NCBI RefSeq assembly: GCF_024586455.1
Contig: NC_065923.1
Location: forward strand, 47,004,264-47,068,263
Source of the DNA: Bactrocera neohumeralis
Taxonomy: Eukaryota; Arthropoda; Insecta; Diptera; Tephritidae
DNA length: 64,000 nucleotides
Direction: 5' to 3'
A model generated the notes under the pieces. That model was not told the origin of the DNA and did not search any database. It saw nothing but the letters and a program-made list of their open reading frames with translations. Below, piece by piece: positions 10,746-22,396 of the stretch. The position numbers and the translations under genes are program-made. Position 1 is the stretch's first letter. Every line of letters starts with the position of its first letter.

Positions 10746-12689
10746 TGGTTTATCTTGTTTTATGTTAACAATGGCAATGAGAAAAAAGAAATAAAAAATA
10801 AAATAAAAAAAGTGTAAGTAGCTACGGTAAAACCATTTGTAAACGAATGCACGTTTTGGGGCGAATCTTGAGTTTCGGAAAGTCGTTATCTTTTTACGCT
10901 CTTGGTGTATGTATCTTCGGCTTCCCTGCTTTTCTGTGGACGTTGTGCCTCCGCTTCACCAGCGTTACAGGATGTTTCTGCCCCAAAACATCGGGAATCT
11001 TGAGTGCCCTCAACGACCGGAAAAATTCCACAAATCCGCGCAATCCGTTGATTTGGATTCAAAATCGCTATTGATTACCTTTGCCGAATATGAAATCGGA
11101 AAATTGTAATGATTTCCATTTGTAGAACGAGCGACAAAATGATTAGCCGATATTCGAACAAGACGAAAACGTTGCGACTTACAAAACATGTCAAACGATT
11201 TGAAAACGGAAAATGTAAAAATATTTCCCGAAAACGATTTGCAGAACATGCCTGTATATATTATTTTTTATTTTGATGTGAACAAAGATTTAATTCAACA
11301 ACAATAAAAGCAAACATTACAGCTTCAGCTTACATTCAACGCAGCGAGAAGGGAATTCAGGGCGAATGAATGGGTGAAAAGCAATCCCCCACTTCACGCA
11401 GATGAAAAACAGCTTTAAGTTGACAGACCGTTAGTCAAGCAAAAGTAAGGAGATAATAAAAAAGTTGTTATAAAGGGAGAGGTGAAGTAAGGTTGAATAA
11501 ACAGCAATACACTCGCCAGTCACAGCCATCGAATTCACTTCAAACAAATGTTACGTATACGCCCCGTGGCTGGTTAGACACAAAATCTGCAACAAACACA
11601 TACAACAGGATATATACTCCGTTATCATTTTATATACCGTTATGCAAGCAATCACAATCGGCATGATTTGCATGACAACGCTATATAACAGGACAGTGCA
11701 CACACACACACACGCACATTCAATATGAACATATGAAGATTGTGCCATTTGCAGACTGTGTGTGCCACAAAGTTAAGCTGATTTTGTATAAAAGTTAACG
11801 ATGAGGAAAATAATGTAAATATGCGCAACTTTTTAATGTTCTTGTGTGCGTATGTGTATGAAGGTTGTATGTAGCTGAATGACTGTATTAAATGTTAAGT
11901 ATTTGGTTCTTCGTGGCATATTTACATCAGCGAAGTTAAGTAAAGTGAAAGGAGATGAGAGTGGTTATGTGCAGATTGTCATATTATTTACATAATTCGA
12001 GAGCCGTTTGTGCGTTTGCACCCTATTTAAAGTCGCTATGATAAATATGCCTAGACAGAAAAATACATTCGCATTAATTTTAGGTTAAATTGAAATTCTC
12101 GCCTTTGTAAATATAATAAAGCCAAATTTGTCATGCAGACATATCACTAGATATAGATAGTCTTAATATTAGAGTGAAATAAGAGCTGCTTAATCAACGA
12201 AATAAAAACTCTTTGCTGCGGCGCTTCGGAGTGAGAACGAAGTGTTAACTTTAACCCTTTACGTTCATTAATATAAATAAGAAATTTAAAAAATAAATTT
12301 TTTGGTTTTTGCATATTTTGAAAGCACATATATTTCAGAATATTCTCAGAAAATTTTAGGTTGATCTGGTTAATAGTTTTGTAGATATGAGTGATGAGTG
12401 TGTTCGTAAGAGTTTCTTAACTTGAGTAGTGTAATCGGTTCTCAAAACTTTCAACGAGTTTTTCTCTAAACACTGTTTTTAGAGTGACTCAATCCTCCTC
12501 AGAGAACTTTCTTCACTTGCGTGAACATGACTCCATCCTTCATATATATGTATATACATATATACATTTATATATTTAGTATAACCGCAATATCCGCTTC
12601 AATCCATACCTCTACACATCTTGTATATAATTTCGCCTTTGTTTTCGATGGATAGGCTTAATTGTGAATTTTTTTTTTTTAACCACAGG
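10746..12689. other. Spacer, no gene recognised
   Basis: AT-rich sequence with a CA run (11698-11715) and TATATG-type stretches (12544-12580). The overlapping open frames around 10847-11249 on both strands carry no recognised domain and are probably chance frames. Confidence 0.45.
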
Positions 12690-13300
12690 TTATATATGAT
12701 AGGATGTATTTAGATATCTCTTCAATCCGCTTGGGAACCTTTGAGGAGGCAATTCAAAGAGGTTCTCGATAGGAGTAATATCTCGCTGAGTGTGAGTGGA
12801 ATGACATCGCGGCTGGTAATAGTTGGATGACTTCTTCCAAAAGTTATGTATTCCGTCTGACGCATGCAGATTAGGCTTGCTTTCGTTTGTCCAAAATGCA
12901 TTCGCCCGCTGTTCTGGAGTCCAGTTTTGGTGCGCTTTAGCAAATTTTAGACGTATATAATGATGACTTTTATAAAGCAAAGTTTTTTTTTAATTTTGGG
13001 CCTGGCTTTAAACGCTTGTTTTTTCAACTCGCGGTTTACAGTGATGCGAGGAACTTATGTTATCCAATTCCTTTGAATCTCCGTACCTGATTTTGCTGCT
13101 CGCGAGGTCATCAAACGGTTAATAGTTCGTTTATCGTGTTTACTTAAAACGGATCGTCAACCAGATCGATGTTTTGGTACTGATATTTCATGACAATTTG
13201 AAAAATTTTTCACTGACCCAAACGAAATTTCAGCTAGACTTGCAACTTGCCGATATGAGAGCCTTTCATTTAACCATTATAGCACAGTTTTTTTAATAGA
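12690..13300 (-). pseudogene. Tc1-like transposase relic
   Basis: Read on the minus strand, fragments around 13100-13170 give a helix-turn-helix/GRPR-like part (HRSGRSVLSKHDKRTI). Next comes ITVNRELKKQAFKARPKIKK (13000-13070) and then KSHHYIRLKFAKAHQNWTPE with FWTNESKPNLHASDGI (12840-12970). These are the hallmark blocks of Tc1 transposases (family: HRLKFAKAH, WTDESKFNLFGSDG). The first catalytic Asp is replaced (TNES). The end reads TPIENLFELPPQR (about 12735-12775), near the third catalytic block, with much lost between. No terminal repeats were found. Confidence 0.8.
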
Positions 13301-13598
13301 GTCAGCAATTTTCTTCAGTTTTCTAAAAACAAAAAAAGACGATGTGAAATAGCTTCACAAAAAACAGTCTTTCTAATTCTACTTACCACTTATAAAATGA
13401 AAAATATTTCGATTTTAATTTTTAATATAGCTAATGGTATTTAAAATTCTCGAAAATTGTTTATTTGGTCTTAGCTATGCTTACACGCCCGAACGCAACT
13501 GATGTTATAATTGAGCAAATGTGTACGTGACGCAAACCAAACACCGCCAGAAAAAATGAGAAATGGTGTACCTTTGTATGTATCTGTATTTGAATACA
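13301..13598. other. Spacer, nothing recognised
   Basis: Short AT-rich stretch between the Tc1 relic and a mariner element. Confidence 0.35.
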
Positions 13599-13600
13599 TA

Positions 13601-14909
13601 CAAGGTCTGTCGCGAAAGAAACAGAACTTTTTAAATATAACTGTTTCTGGTGGCGCACCTATTGGTGGGTACATGAAATAAAAAGTTTGATCTCTTGTTG
13701 CCATTTCGTAAAAATTTTATAACAATTGGATAAATACAATCGATGTTATCGATCAAAAAGTGACAGCAGCTTTTGGTCATCGGTCGTAAAATGCATTTTG
13801 AACAAAGACCAAGTATTAAGTTTTGTTTTAAACTTGGGAAAACGTTTACCGAAACATTTCAAATGATGAAAAAAGTTTCTGGTGATCAGTGCCTATCCCG
13901 TAGTAATGTGCATGGGTGGCTTAAGCGATTCCAAGAAGGTCGTGAGGACTTCTGTGACAATCAAGTCCAAAATCAGTGATTACCCAAAACAATATTGAAA
14001 AAGTGCAGGAATTTATTAAGAATGAGCCGAAATCTTCTTTGCGTTACATGGAAGTGGAGTTAAATATCACCAAAGACTCCATTCATCGCATTTTGATAGA
14101 TAAATTGGGTCTACGGAAGGTGTGCTCCAAGTTTGTTCCGCACAAATTGACTAAAGAGCAAAAATTGCTACGAATCCAACATTGTAAGGAATTGATTAAG
14201 GATTCGAGAAAAGACATAAACTGCAAATATTCGATTGTGACTTGTGATGAAACGTGGTGCTTTTTATATAGATCCCGTAGCCAGTCGTCAAAGTGCCGAA
14301 TGGAAGCATCCAGACGAGCCATCACCGAAAAAAGTCGTCTCCAGGAGTCAAAAATAAAGACAATGCTGATTTGTTTTTACGATTCCGAGAGTATTGTACA
14401 CCGAGAGTTCATCCCACCTGGCCAAACGATTAATGCTGTGTTTTACCTTGGTGTTATGAAGCGTCTTTTGTCACGCATTCGTCGTGCTCGACCACAATAC
14501 CGTGAGGCAGGGTCCTGGCGCCTGTTGCACGATAATGCACCGTGTCATCGGTCGACGCTTGTCACTGATTTTTTCACAAAAAACTCCATATTAACCATTA
14601 ATCACTCAACCTACTTACCCTACTTACCTGATCTGGCACCCTGTGATTTTTACCTATTTGGAAAACTTCATTTGCCCATGAAAGGACACTGGTTTCAGGA
14701 CATTTCAGCTATACAAAAAGCGACGACCGATATTCTCAAGAGCATTGGGAAAAACTACCTTAAACACTCATTTGAAATGCTAACTGCCGGACTAAACGCT
14801 GTATGGAAGCACAAGGAAACTACTTTGAATAAAAAAATATAACTTTTGAAAAATATTAATTTTTTGTTGTTTTTTTTTAACGGTGCTGTTTCTTTTGCGA
14901 CACACCTTG
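13601..14909 (+). mobile_element. Nearly complete mariner transposon (1.3 kb)
   Basis: The element has TA target duplications (13599-13600, 14910-14911) and terminal inverted repeats CAAGGTCTGTCGCGAAAGAA (left) and CAAGGTGTGTCGCAAAAGAA (right, reversed). The 1309-bp length is the usual mariner size. It contains one transposase gene broken by a frameshift, annotated separately. A shorter deletion copy lies at 28872-29226. Confidence 0.95.
13791..14842 (+). pseudogene. Mariner transposase, frameshifted
   Basis: The best start is the ATG at 13791 (MHFEQRPSIKFCFKLGKTF). The N-terminal helix-turn-helix part runs to 13979, where a small deletion in the linker (after EDFCDNQ) shifts the frame into a stop. 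The rest is open in another frame from 13976 to 14842. It has WVPHKL-like KFVPHKLTKEQ, the first catalytic block TCDETWCF (Asp codon at 14246), LLHDNAPCHRST (second Asp) and YLPDLAPCDFYLFGKL (third Asp). Spacing between the last two Asp is 37 residues instead of the mariner 34, because a 9-bp tandem duplication (14611-14619 and 14620-14628) repeats YLP. Both defects predict an inactive enzyme. Confidence 0.92.
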
Positions 14910-14949
14910 TATATATTATTTTCATCACATACAATCATTATACAAGTAA

Positions 14950-15492
14950 CAGGTGGCGCAAAAATTTCCTTCCGATGTTTTTTGGAAAATAAAAAACTTT
15001 GATTCTGCTTGTGGATTATTTTTATTTGATATTTTAAATTTTTGTACATCAAGTCGAGAATATGATATCATGTAAATGGCCGCCGCCACAGTTGATTGTC
15101 ATTTGAGCCCCTTTTTATGGCATTTTCCATCACTTTAGCCAGAACTTACGGCGATAGGTCCTCACATTCTTGACGGATAATGTATTTAAGACCTACAAGA
15201 GTCTGAGGCTTGTTGACATAAGCCCGCGACTTCAAAAAGCCCCACAAAAAGAAGTCTAGAGCGGTCAAATCAGGCGATCTTGCTGGCCAGTGCAAATCGA
15301 CAAAACGGGAGATTAGGCGTGCGGGAAATGCATCCTTCAGCATGTTGATTGTGGCACGCAGTGTAGCCATTGTTTATTTTCGTATATTTCGCATGTGTTT
15401 ACTACACAAATGTCAAAACAAAACTGACATTAGAGGTCAATTGCAAAATTTATACCATCTTCTGGCAATCTTCTGAATTTTGCGCCACTCTG
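14950..15492 (-). mobile_element. Small DNA transposon relic with DDE C-terminal fragment
   Basis: The ends are inverted repeats: CAGGTGGCGCAAAAATTTCC on the left and CAGAGTGGCGCAAAATTCAG on the reversed right end, with TA after the right end. Inside, on the minus strand, 15146-15370 encodes the tail of a mariner-superfamily catalytic domain (LHWPARSPDLTALDFFLWGF, then VYVNKP-like AYVNKPQTL and VLAKVMENAIKRG below it). The N-terminal two thirds are missing. It is a deletion derivative of a DD41D-like or related element; the exact family is uncertain. Confidence 0.7.
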
Positions 15493-16875
15493 TATATATG
15501 AAGTAAAATAAATCAGACATCTATGAGGTGAGCAAAACTATTATATGTACTTTGTAGCAACATGTTGCCAGAGTATAAAAATTGTTTTCACAAAGCCGTC
15601 AGTAACTATGTTGTTCACAAGCTAATATAAAAACTATCAAACTAATCTGAACACTCTATGGAACCAGCACATCCTCAGCTTAGTGTCTGCATTATCTCCC
15701 ACTCTCAATTTCTTTCGTAGAATGCCTTTATCGCCAAGTGAAACCTGCTCTGCTTTTAGCGCACTTTATTAAAAGCAAATCTAAGAATTTTCCACACTTC
15801 ATTACCAAGTTAATAACGTTGTTGGGAGAATTTCACGGTAAATCTCTAAAATAGTGTGAGCTTGTACATGCCGTGCTGCGAAAGACGACACCTACTCGCC
15901 GTCTGAGTGAACGAGGTATTTACTGAGTGGTGTGCTCTTCCTTGAGTTGGCAAATAGCAGCACTTCACTCACAGCAGCCGTGTTTGTGCTCGTGCCTCTA
16001 TTGCGAGGACAATTTATGCCAAGTTTGTGAATTTGCACAGCGCTTACCTGGCTGGCAAAATGACAGGCATGCTCAGGTAAGTGGGGTGTCTATTCGTACA
16101 CACTGCTGATTAAGTAAAGGATTGTGTGGGGAGAGCAGTGTTATTTGAGTTTATTGTAGAGAGGATAATATTGATAATGTGAATAAATTTTCTTGGCGGC
16201 GCCGACGACAGAACAGTTATAAGTAAATTTCAAGTGCTCCAAATGAACCTAATCCAATTCAGGCAGGAAAATGTCAATAATCATGACTCTATATCGAAAC
16301 GAAATTCGGCACACGCCCCTTTTCTAACAAACCTACTATATATCTTTAAAATACCACACTTACTTTTCATATATGCAATAAATTTATCAGCAGATAAGTG
16401 CAATTAAATAAACTGATAATGTTTGCCTCAAGGCAAATCAGTCTTCTTTGCTCTAAATTTATTGTAGAACGTTTAAGAATCAACAAATTCCGCCCAGCTA
16501 TTATCCTAACTTGCCTTTTTGTCTTTTATTGCAGATAGTTATCAGATGATAAGGCAGCTCAGCTTGGTTGTGTGATCTCCGTTAATTGATTGCGCCTAAA
16601 ATGATTTTTGACAGCTATTGCGGCCTAGCTTAGAGTCACTGAGGTAAGTAGATTACAAACGATGTTATCGGAGTACTTAAAATATATTGCAGATATCGCA
16701 TTGAGTGCTCTAAATAATTGTTATATAATGCATTTCTAATTAAAAAAACAAAAAAAAAAAAAAACAAATTAATAAATTATTTTTTATTTGCGAAAAGAAA
16801 AAAATGCTATGAAATGACAAGATTTCTTGTTAATATTAATGACATTGTTTTTAATCTGATACAAACTAATACATA
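15493..16875. other. Spacer, no gene recognised
   Basis: No open frame here shows a known domain. A GC-richer patch at 15850-16110 encodes nothing I recognise. A short poly-A/AAAAC tract lies at 16741-16775. Confidence 0.45.
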
Positions 16876-17665
16876 CATTGTGACAAAAAAGTATCCGGAA
16901 AATGTAAATAAAGCGCAAAATATTTAATTATTCATCAATATATGTTTTGCTGCCTTCAAAGTAATACCCACCAGATGCAATACACATATGTATAACAACG
17001 ATTTTTCCAGTCCTCGAAACACTTTTCGTAAGCACTTTTTGCGATGGCCTTCAGCGAATTTCGCTTTATCTCTTCGATCGACTGAAAACGGGTTCCACGG
17101 AGTGACAATTTTCAGTTTGGAGAACAAGAAAAAATCACACCGAGCCAAATATGGTGATTACTGTAGTTGATCGATGGCATTCATTGCGTTTTTGGCTTTA
17201 AATTCGGTCAAAATCGTGGCTCGATGCGATGGTGCATAATCATTGTCTAAAATCCATAAATTGTTCTTGCACACTTTCCGGTCAAAAGAAAAATTAGAAC
17301 TTCTTATTAACCTTCTGTCCCTCCGAAACAATTTCATGATGCACCAAACCACGAATATTGTCAAAAGAAATGAGCGTCACCTTGATTTTTGAGTGGTTTT
17401 GGCGTTTTGTTTTTTGATTTCGACTCGTTCATAAACCCATGTCTCATCCGCTGTTATAATGCTCATCCATGAATGTGGGAACGGAATTCGCACGATCAAG
17501 CATATCCAAAGAGACCTTTTTACAGCACTCTCTTTGAGAGAAATTTAGTTTTATCGGAAAGAGTCGAGCAAGAATGTGTTTCGAACCCAGAATGTCCACC
17601 GAAATCATTCCAATGGACCTTTTCATTACCTACAACATTGCCACATAACTTTCTTCTATAGGAGT
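16876..17665 (-). mobile_element. Mariner relic (family B), minus strand
   Basis: The left boundary carries TTGTGACAAAAAAGTATCCG, also present at the left of the element at 56456 and probably the terminal repeat. On the minus strand, conceptual pieces run in transposase order: LGSKHILARLFPIKLNFSQR and LDMLDRANSVPTFM (17465-17600), an ADETWVYE first catalytic block (near 17425-17445), VHHE-like MKLFRRDRR (17300-17345), DNDYAPSHRATILTEFKAKNA (17175-17230) and ARCDFFLFSKLKIVTPW (17090-17150). Frameshifts separate them, so the element is inactive. The N-terminal third is missing. Confidence 0.82.
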
Positions 17666-17856
17666 AATAATTAAACCTTTCAAAATTAAACCAGCCCGTA
17701 AATTATTTTCATAATAAACAATCGAACATGTCAACATATTTTGCGAATTCCTCATTTTCAAACAAAGTTTCTCTTCGGGCAGAAATTTGTGTCGTTATGA
17801 AAAGGTTATCGCCACCACCGAGAGTCAATTTTTACAATCGGCATTTTTCCGAAATA

Positions 17857-18384
17857 TATAGGTTGTCAAAAAAGTCTTGCGGTATTTGAGCTAATTGGCG
17901 CTGAATGAGCGTAGTTCTAGTTTTATTTGTCGCATCGGGTAATGCTATACCTTTTTGGAAAGCTCATTTCACGCGCTGACACGTGTTTGATTGATTGTCG
18001 TTTCTTTTAAGTCGTTCGTGAGTTATAGCGTCGCAAACATGTGGCAAAATAAACAGAAAACACGGCATATTTTACAGTTCTACTACGATAAAGGCAAAAA
18101 TGCATTTCAAGCCGCCAATAAAATTTGTGTAGTTTATGGACCCGATACAGTTTCCATTTCCACCGCACAACGATGGTTTCAACGTTTTCGTTCTGGTGTA
18201 GAGGTGGTCGAATATGCGCCACGCTCCGGAAGGCCTGTCATCGAAAATTGCGATAAAATCGCTGAATTGGTCGAAAGAGACCGGCATAGTAGCAGCCGTA
18301 GCATCGGTCAAGAGCTGGGCATGAGTCATCCAAAATTCATTTCAATTTCAATAAAAATACCGCAAGATTTTTTTGACAACCCAT
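17857..18384 (+). mobile_element. Mariner deletion derivative, copy 2
   Basis: It is nearly the same as the element at 9177-9718 over its whole length, including the terminal ATAGGTTGTCAAAAAAGTCT and the jump from GQELGMSHPK directly into the right end. The frame from 18039 (MWQNKQKTRHILQFYYDKGK) encodes only the DNA-binding N-terminus. The catalytic domain is absent. Shared breakpoints in two copies show that this internally deleted form itself was mobilised. Confidence 0.9.
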
Positions 18385-19600
18385 TATTTGGGTTTTTCGT
18401 TTGCAGTTTAATTACTTACTGGCAGGGCGAGCCAATTCAATTATACAAATACAATCAAGAACAGAAAGCTTAGCTAAACTTTAATGATTGAAACAAAATT
18501 AGGGAAACAGATGAACTTTGCGGCGACGAAGTCATTTGGTTACCTCGAGAAATTTAAGCCAAGAGTTGATAAAAAACTGGCGTAAATTCTTAAAACTATT
18601 TACATTTCAACCTTCTGAAAATCTAGTTCTATGCAATGCAGCAAGCTAAAAAATGCGCCAGTGAAAGCTTTTATAGCTTCGATGCTGCCGAAGTTAACGT
18701 AGAGAACACTTTGTTTTTATTCGTGAATGAAAAAGAACTGTTTCAGAAAAAAGCTAACTAACACGGTGAAATCATAATGGAATAATGTGGAAAAAAATTA
18801 TTTTTTTTGCTCACGAAGGCGAACTTTACGAGCTTCTTTGTACACTCACATTAATGTATGATATGTATAGATTCGTATAAATATCTCGCTGCAGGCAGTG
18901 ATTGTGAAGGATTGATATTTGTAGCATGTTGGCTCTGCGAAAGTGCGTAGGCGGCTTAACAGCCCGCATTCATTTCATTTGATTATTTGCATTGCTCTCG
19001 TTTCGTTTTCCTGGAAATTCGCTGCTATTTTTAGCAACGAGCACATTCAAGCTCTGCGGCTGCGCCTTCCATTGCCTCATGACTTCTCAATATGTTAGCA
19101 GGCGTTGCGCCACACTGTAATCGATGCCATAAATTTTAAACTCACGGCTACACACATACTAAGTATCAGTATATATTCATACGTATATGTGTCTATAGAG
19201 TAATGAACGTACCTATTATATTTGTGTATATATGTGTGTGTTTGTTTGTTTTATAAAATATCTGTGCACCTTTCATTTCAACTGCTACTTGCATCGAAAT
19301 CAATTATTTTAATGGAGCATTTATTATTGTATACTATTATGTAAACAAATGTGTAAGCACTTAAGTACACATGTACATATATGTTTGTGTGTAGGTAAGT
19401 GAACACACAAAAAGCGATAAATATTAAAATACCTAACATTATTTTCATTGAATGCTTCATTGTTTTCCTATTCATTTGCACAAAGCATATCGAGAATTTC
19501 ACTCGCTGCAAATAACTTATGTAAATATAGTACACATGTATATATGTACATGTGATATGTAGTTAAGTGAGTATGTGCGAGGTACCCTGCATGAAACTAA
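18385..19600. other. Spacer with one dispersed-repeat end
   Basis: Around 18650-18705 the sequence GCGCCAGTGAAAGCTTTTAT and the following CTTCGATGCTGCCGAAGTTA match the end of the 10084-10745 repeat. TATATG/TGTGTG tracts lie at 19170-19250 and 19365-19400. No gene is recognised. Confidence 0.45.
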
Positions 19601-19990
19601 TAGGTTTTTCAATAAGAGCGCTACAAAAGTGTTTTTAAAATAAAACAAAAACGGTTTAATGAATTAATGAAATTCTTTATTCCTGTGAAAGTGCATTCGA
19701 TGCCATTATGTATGGAACTCGATTTCTTTTGCTGAACCCAATTTTCGACGGTTTTCAATCGATACTGCGGCAATTTGACAATCACTGTATGGCTTGTGGC
19801 GCCGTCCTGTTGGAACCACATATTTTCCAAGTCCATATCATCCAATACGGGACAAAAATATTCGGTTATCATAGAGCGCTAGCGACTTCCATTCGCAGTA
19901 ACTTGCCGGTCTTGATCATCATGGAAGAAGTACGGCACAATGACGCCGCTGGCTCTTAAACCGCAGCAAATCGTGATATTTTCTGGATGC

Positions 19991-20002
19991 AATGGTGACT
20001 CA
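19991..20002. repeat. Target site duplication, left copy (12 bp)
   Basis: AATGGTGACTCA at 19991-20002 recurs exactly at 21738-21749, on either side of the RTE insertion. A 12-bp duplication is in the usual range for target-primed reverse transcription. Confidence 0.9.
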
Positions 20003-21737
20003 GCGGAGAGAAAACAGGCTGCCTACCTCGCAACGTTACGATCGAACACTACACGTGCGGGATGGGATAGATACCAAGAGTTGAAGAGGGAAGCGAGACG
20101 CATTTGTAGACAGAAGAAGAAAGAGGCCGAAATGCGTGAGTACGAAGAGCTTGATAAGCTGGCCGACAGGGGCAATGCTCGAAAATTCTACGAAAAAATG
20201 CGGCGGCATATACTCTTGTAGAACCCCCAAAGGTGATCTAGGCACTGATGCCCAGAGCATACTTAAATTATGGAGGGAACACTTCTCCAGCCTGCTGAAT
20301 GACAGTGAACGCACAACACCAGGAGAAGTAGAACCCGATTCCCCAATCGATGACGATGGAGCAGACGTTCCATTACCCGACCATGAAGAAGTTCGAATAG
20401 CAATTGCACGCCTGAAGAACAACAAAGTGGCAGGGGCCGACGGATTGCCGGCCGAGCTATTCAAACACGGCGGCGAAGAACTGATAAGGAGCATGCATCA
20501 GCTTCTTTGTAAAATATGGTCGGACGAAAGCATGCCCAACGATTGGAATTTAAGTGTGCTATGCCCAATCCATAAAAAAGGAGACCCCACAATCTGCGCC
20601 AACTACCGTGGGATCAGCCTCCTCAACATCGCATATAAGGTTCTATCGAGCATATTGTGTGAAAGATTAAAGCCCACCGTCAACAAACTGATTGGACCTT
20701 ATCAGTGTGGCTTTAGAACTGGCAAATCAACAACCGACCAGATATTCACCATGCGCTAAATCTTGGAAAAGACCCGTGAAAGGAGAATCGACACACCACC
20801 TCTTCGTCGATTTCAAAGCTGCTTTCGACAGCACGAAAAGGAGCTGCCTTTATGCCGCGATGTCTGAATTTGGTATCCCCGCAAAACTAATACGGCTGTG
20901 TAAACTGACGTTGAGTAACACGAAAAGCTCCGTCAGGATCAGGAAGGACCTCTCCGAGCCGTTCGATACCAAACGAGGTTTCAGACAAGGCGATTCCCTA
21001 TTGTGCGACTTTTTCAACCTGCTTTTGGAGAAAATAGTTCGAGCCGCAGAACTAAATAGAGAAGGTACCATCTTCTAAGAGAGTGTACAGCTGCTGGCGT
21101 ATGCCGATGATATTGATATCATCGGCCTCAACACCCGCGCCGTTAGTTCTGCTTTCTCCAGGCTGGACAAGGAAGCACAGAAAATGGGTCTGGCAGTGAA
21201 CGAGGGCAAAACGAAATATCTCCTGTCATCAAACAAACAGTCGTCGCACTGGCGACTTGGCACTCACGTCACTGTTGACAGTCATAACTTTGAAGTCGTA
21301 GATAATTTCGTCTATCTTGGAACCAGCGTAAACACCACCAACAATGTCAGCCTAGAAATCCAACGCAGGATAACTCTTGCCAACAGGTGCTACTTCGGAC
21401 TGAGTAGGCAATTGAGAAGCAAAGTCCTCTCTCGACAAACAAAAACCAAACTCTATAAGTCACTCATAATTCCCGTCCTGCTATATGGTGCAGAGGCTTG
21501 TACGATGTCAACAACGGATGAGTCGACGTTGCGAGTTTTCGTCGGAAAAGTTCTGTGAAAGACTTATGGTCCTTTGCGCGTTAGCCAGTCCGTTGGAAGG
21601 ACCAAGTGGAGAAGGACCTGGCTTCGCTTGGAATATCCAATTGGCGCCACGTAGTGAAAAGAAGAAACGACTGGCGCGCTGTTGTTAACTCGGCTATAAT
21701 CGCGTAAGCGGTGTCTACGCCAATTAAGAAGAAGAAG
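20003..21737 (+). mobile_element. 5'-truncated RTE/BovB-clade LINE
   Basis: Plus-strand ORF2 pieces: a pre-RT region (WDRYQELKREARRICRQKKK, 20063-20220), the RT start KNNKVAGADGLPAELFKHGG (20418-20477), VLCPIHKKGDPTICANYRGI (20558-20616), CGFRTGKSTTDQIF (20707-20748), the FVDFKAAFDS palm block (20803-20832), the catalytic LLAYADDIDIIGL (21092-21130) and a C-terminal block through RRNDWRAV-like decay near 21660-21690. Stops at about 20757 and 21076 and a frameshift near 20215 break it. The 3' end is AAGCGGTGTCTACGCCAATT followed by an AAG repeat, the short-repeat tail typical of RTE. Flanking 12-bp target duplications are exact. Confidence 0.93.
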
Positions 21738-21749
21738 AATGGTGACTCA
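21738..21749. repeat. Target site duplication, right copy (12 bp)
   Basis: Exact copy of 19991-20002, directly after the AAG-repeat tail of the RTE element. Confidence 0.9.
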
Positions 21750-22396
21750 TGGAGTACGTGTGGATTGCTAACTGACCAATAATGCCATTTTTTGCGCGCT
21801 TTGACAAAGCCATTCAGCCAGCAATTAGCCTCATCGCTGAAAATGATTTTTCGAAGAAAATCCGGATAGTTTTCAAGTTGTTGCTCAGCCCAATTCACGA
21901 ACATGCGACGATTCTAGTGGTCAAGCGGCTTCAGTTCTTGCGTCAATTTGATCTTGTAAGGATTTAGGTCAAGATCTTTTCGCAAAATTCGCCACAATGA
22001 CAGAGATGCCCAAGGCTTGAGAACGACGTATGGTAGACTGATTGGGGTCTTCCTCAATTGATGCGTTAGCGGCAACAATATTCTCGATACTACGGGTACG
22101 GGAACATTTTGTACTGTGCCTGTGGACTCAAATGCCACTAGACGCTCAATTGTTCATCGGACCGAATGATTATGACGATCATAAATTGGACGTTGCGCTC
22201 TTTTGATGAGGTCCCTGACTGCGAATTTCTGTAGTAAATTTTAATAATTTTGACTCGTTGTTGGATCGTACATCTTTCCACGATGAAATGGCAAACTTTA
22301 CTGAAGAGAATTGTCAAAAGAGCGGGAAGGGATGTGGCGTAGTTTGCTTGTGCAGCGTTCCTATTGAAAAACCCGTTGTATCTTTATATATATAAA

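Larger units (their letters stand above)
19601..22378 (-). mobile_element. DD41D (rosa-like) transposon, split by an RTE LINE
   Basis: The ends are inverted repeats: AGGTTTTTCAATAAGAGCGC on the left and GGGTTTTTCAATAGGAACGC on the reversed right end. On the minus strand the right part (21750-22160) encodes LTHQLRKTPISLPYVVLK, NPYKIKLTQELKPLDH and FVNWAEQQLENYPDF followed by IIFSDEANCWLNGFV, the first catalytic block. The left part (19621-19930) encodes MITEYFCPVLDDMDLENMWF and QQDGATSHT, the second catalytic block, and then decays before the third. The interruption lies between the two at 20003-21737. The order is that of DD41D transposases. Confidence 0.85.

Noticed and set aside
10847..11249. 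Overlapping frames on both strands as a small gene
   Set aside because: No domain, no splice logic, no repeat in the window; length is within chance for this composition.
14976..15492. Possible intact small transposase gene on the minus strand
   Set aside because: Only the last catalytic block is present; the helix-turn-helix and first two Asp blocks are missing.
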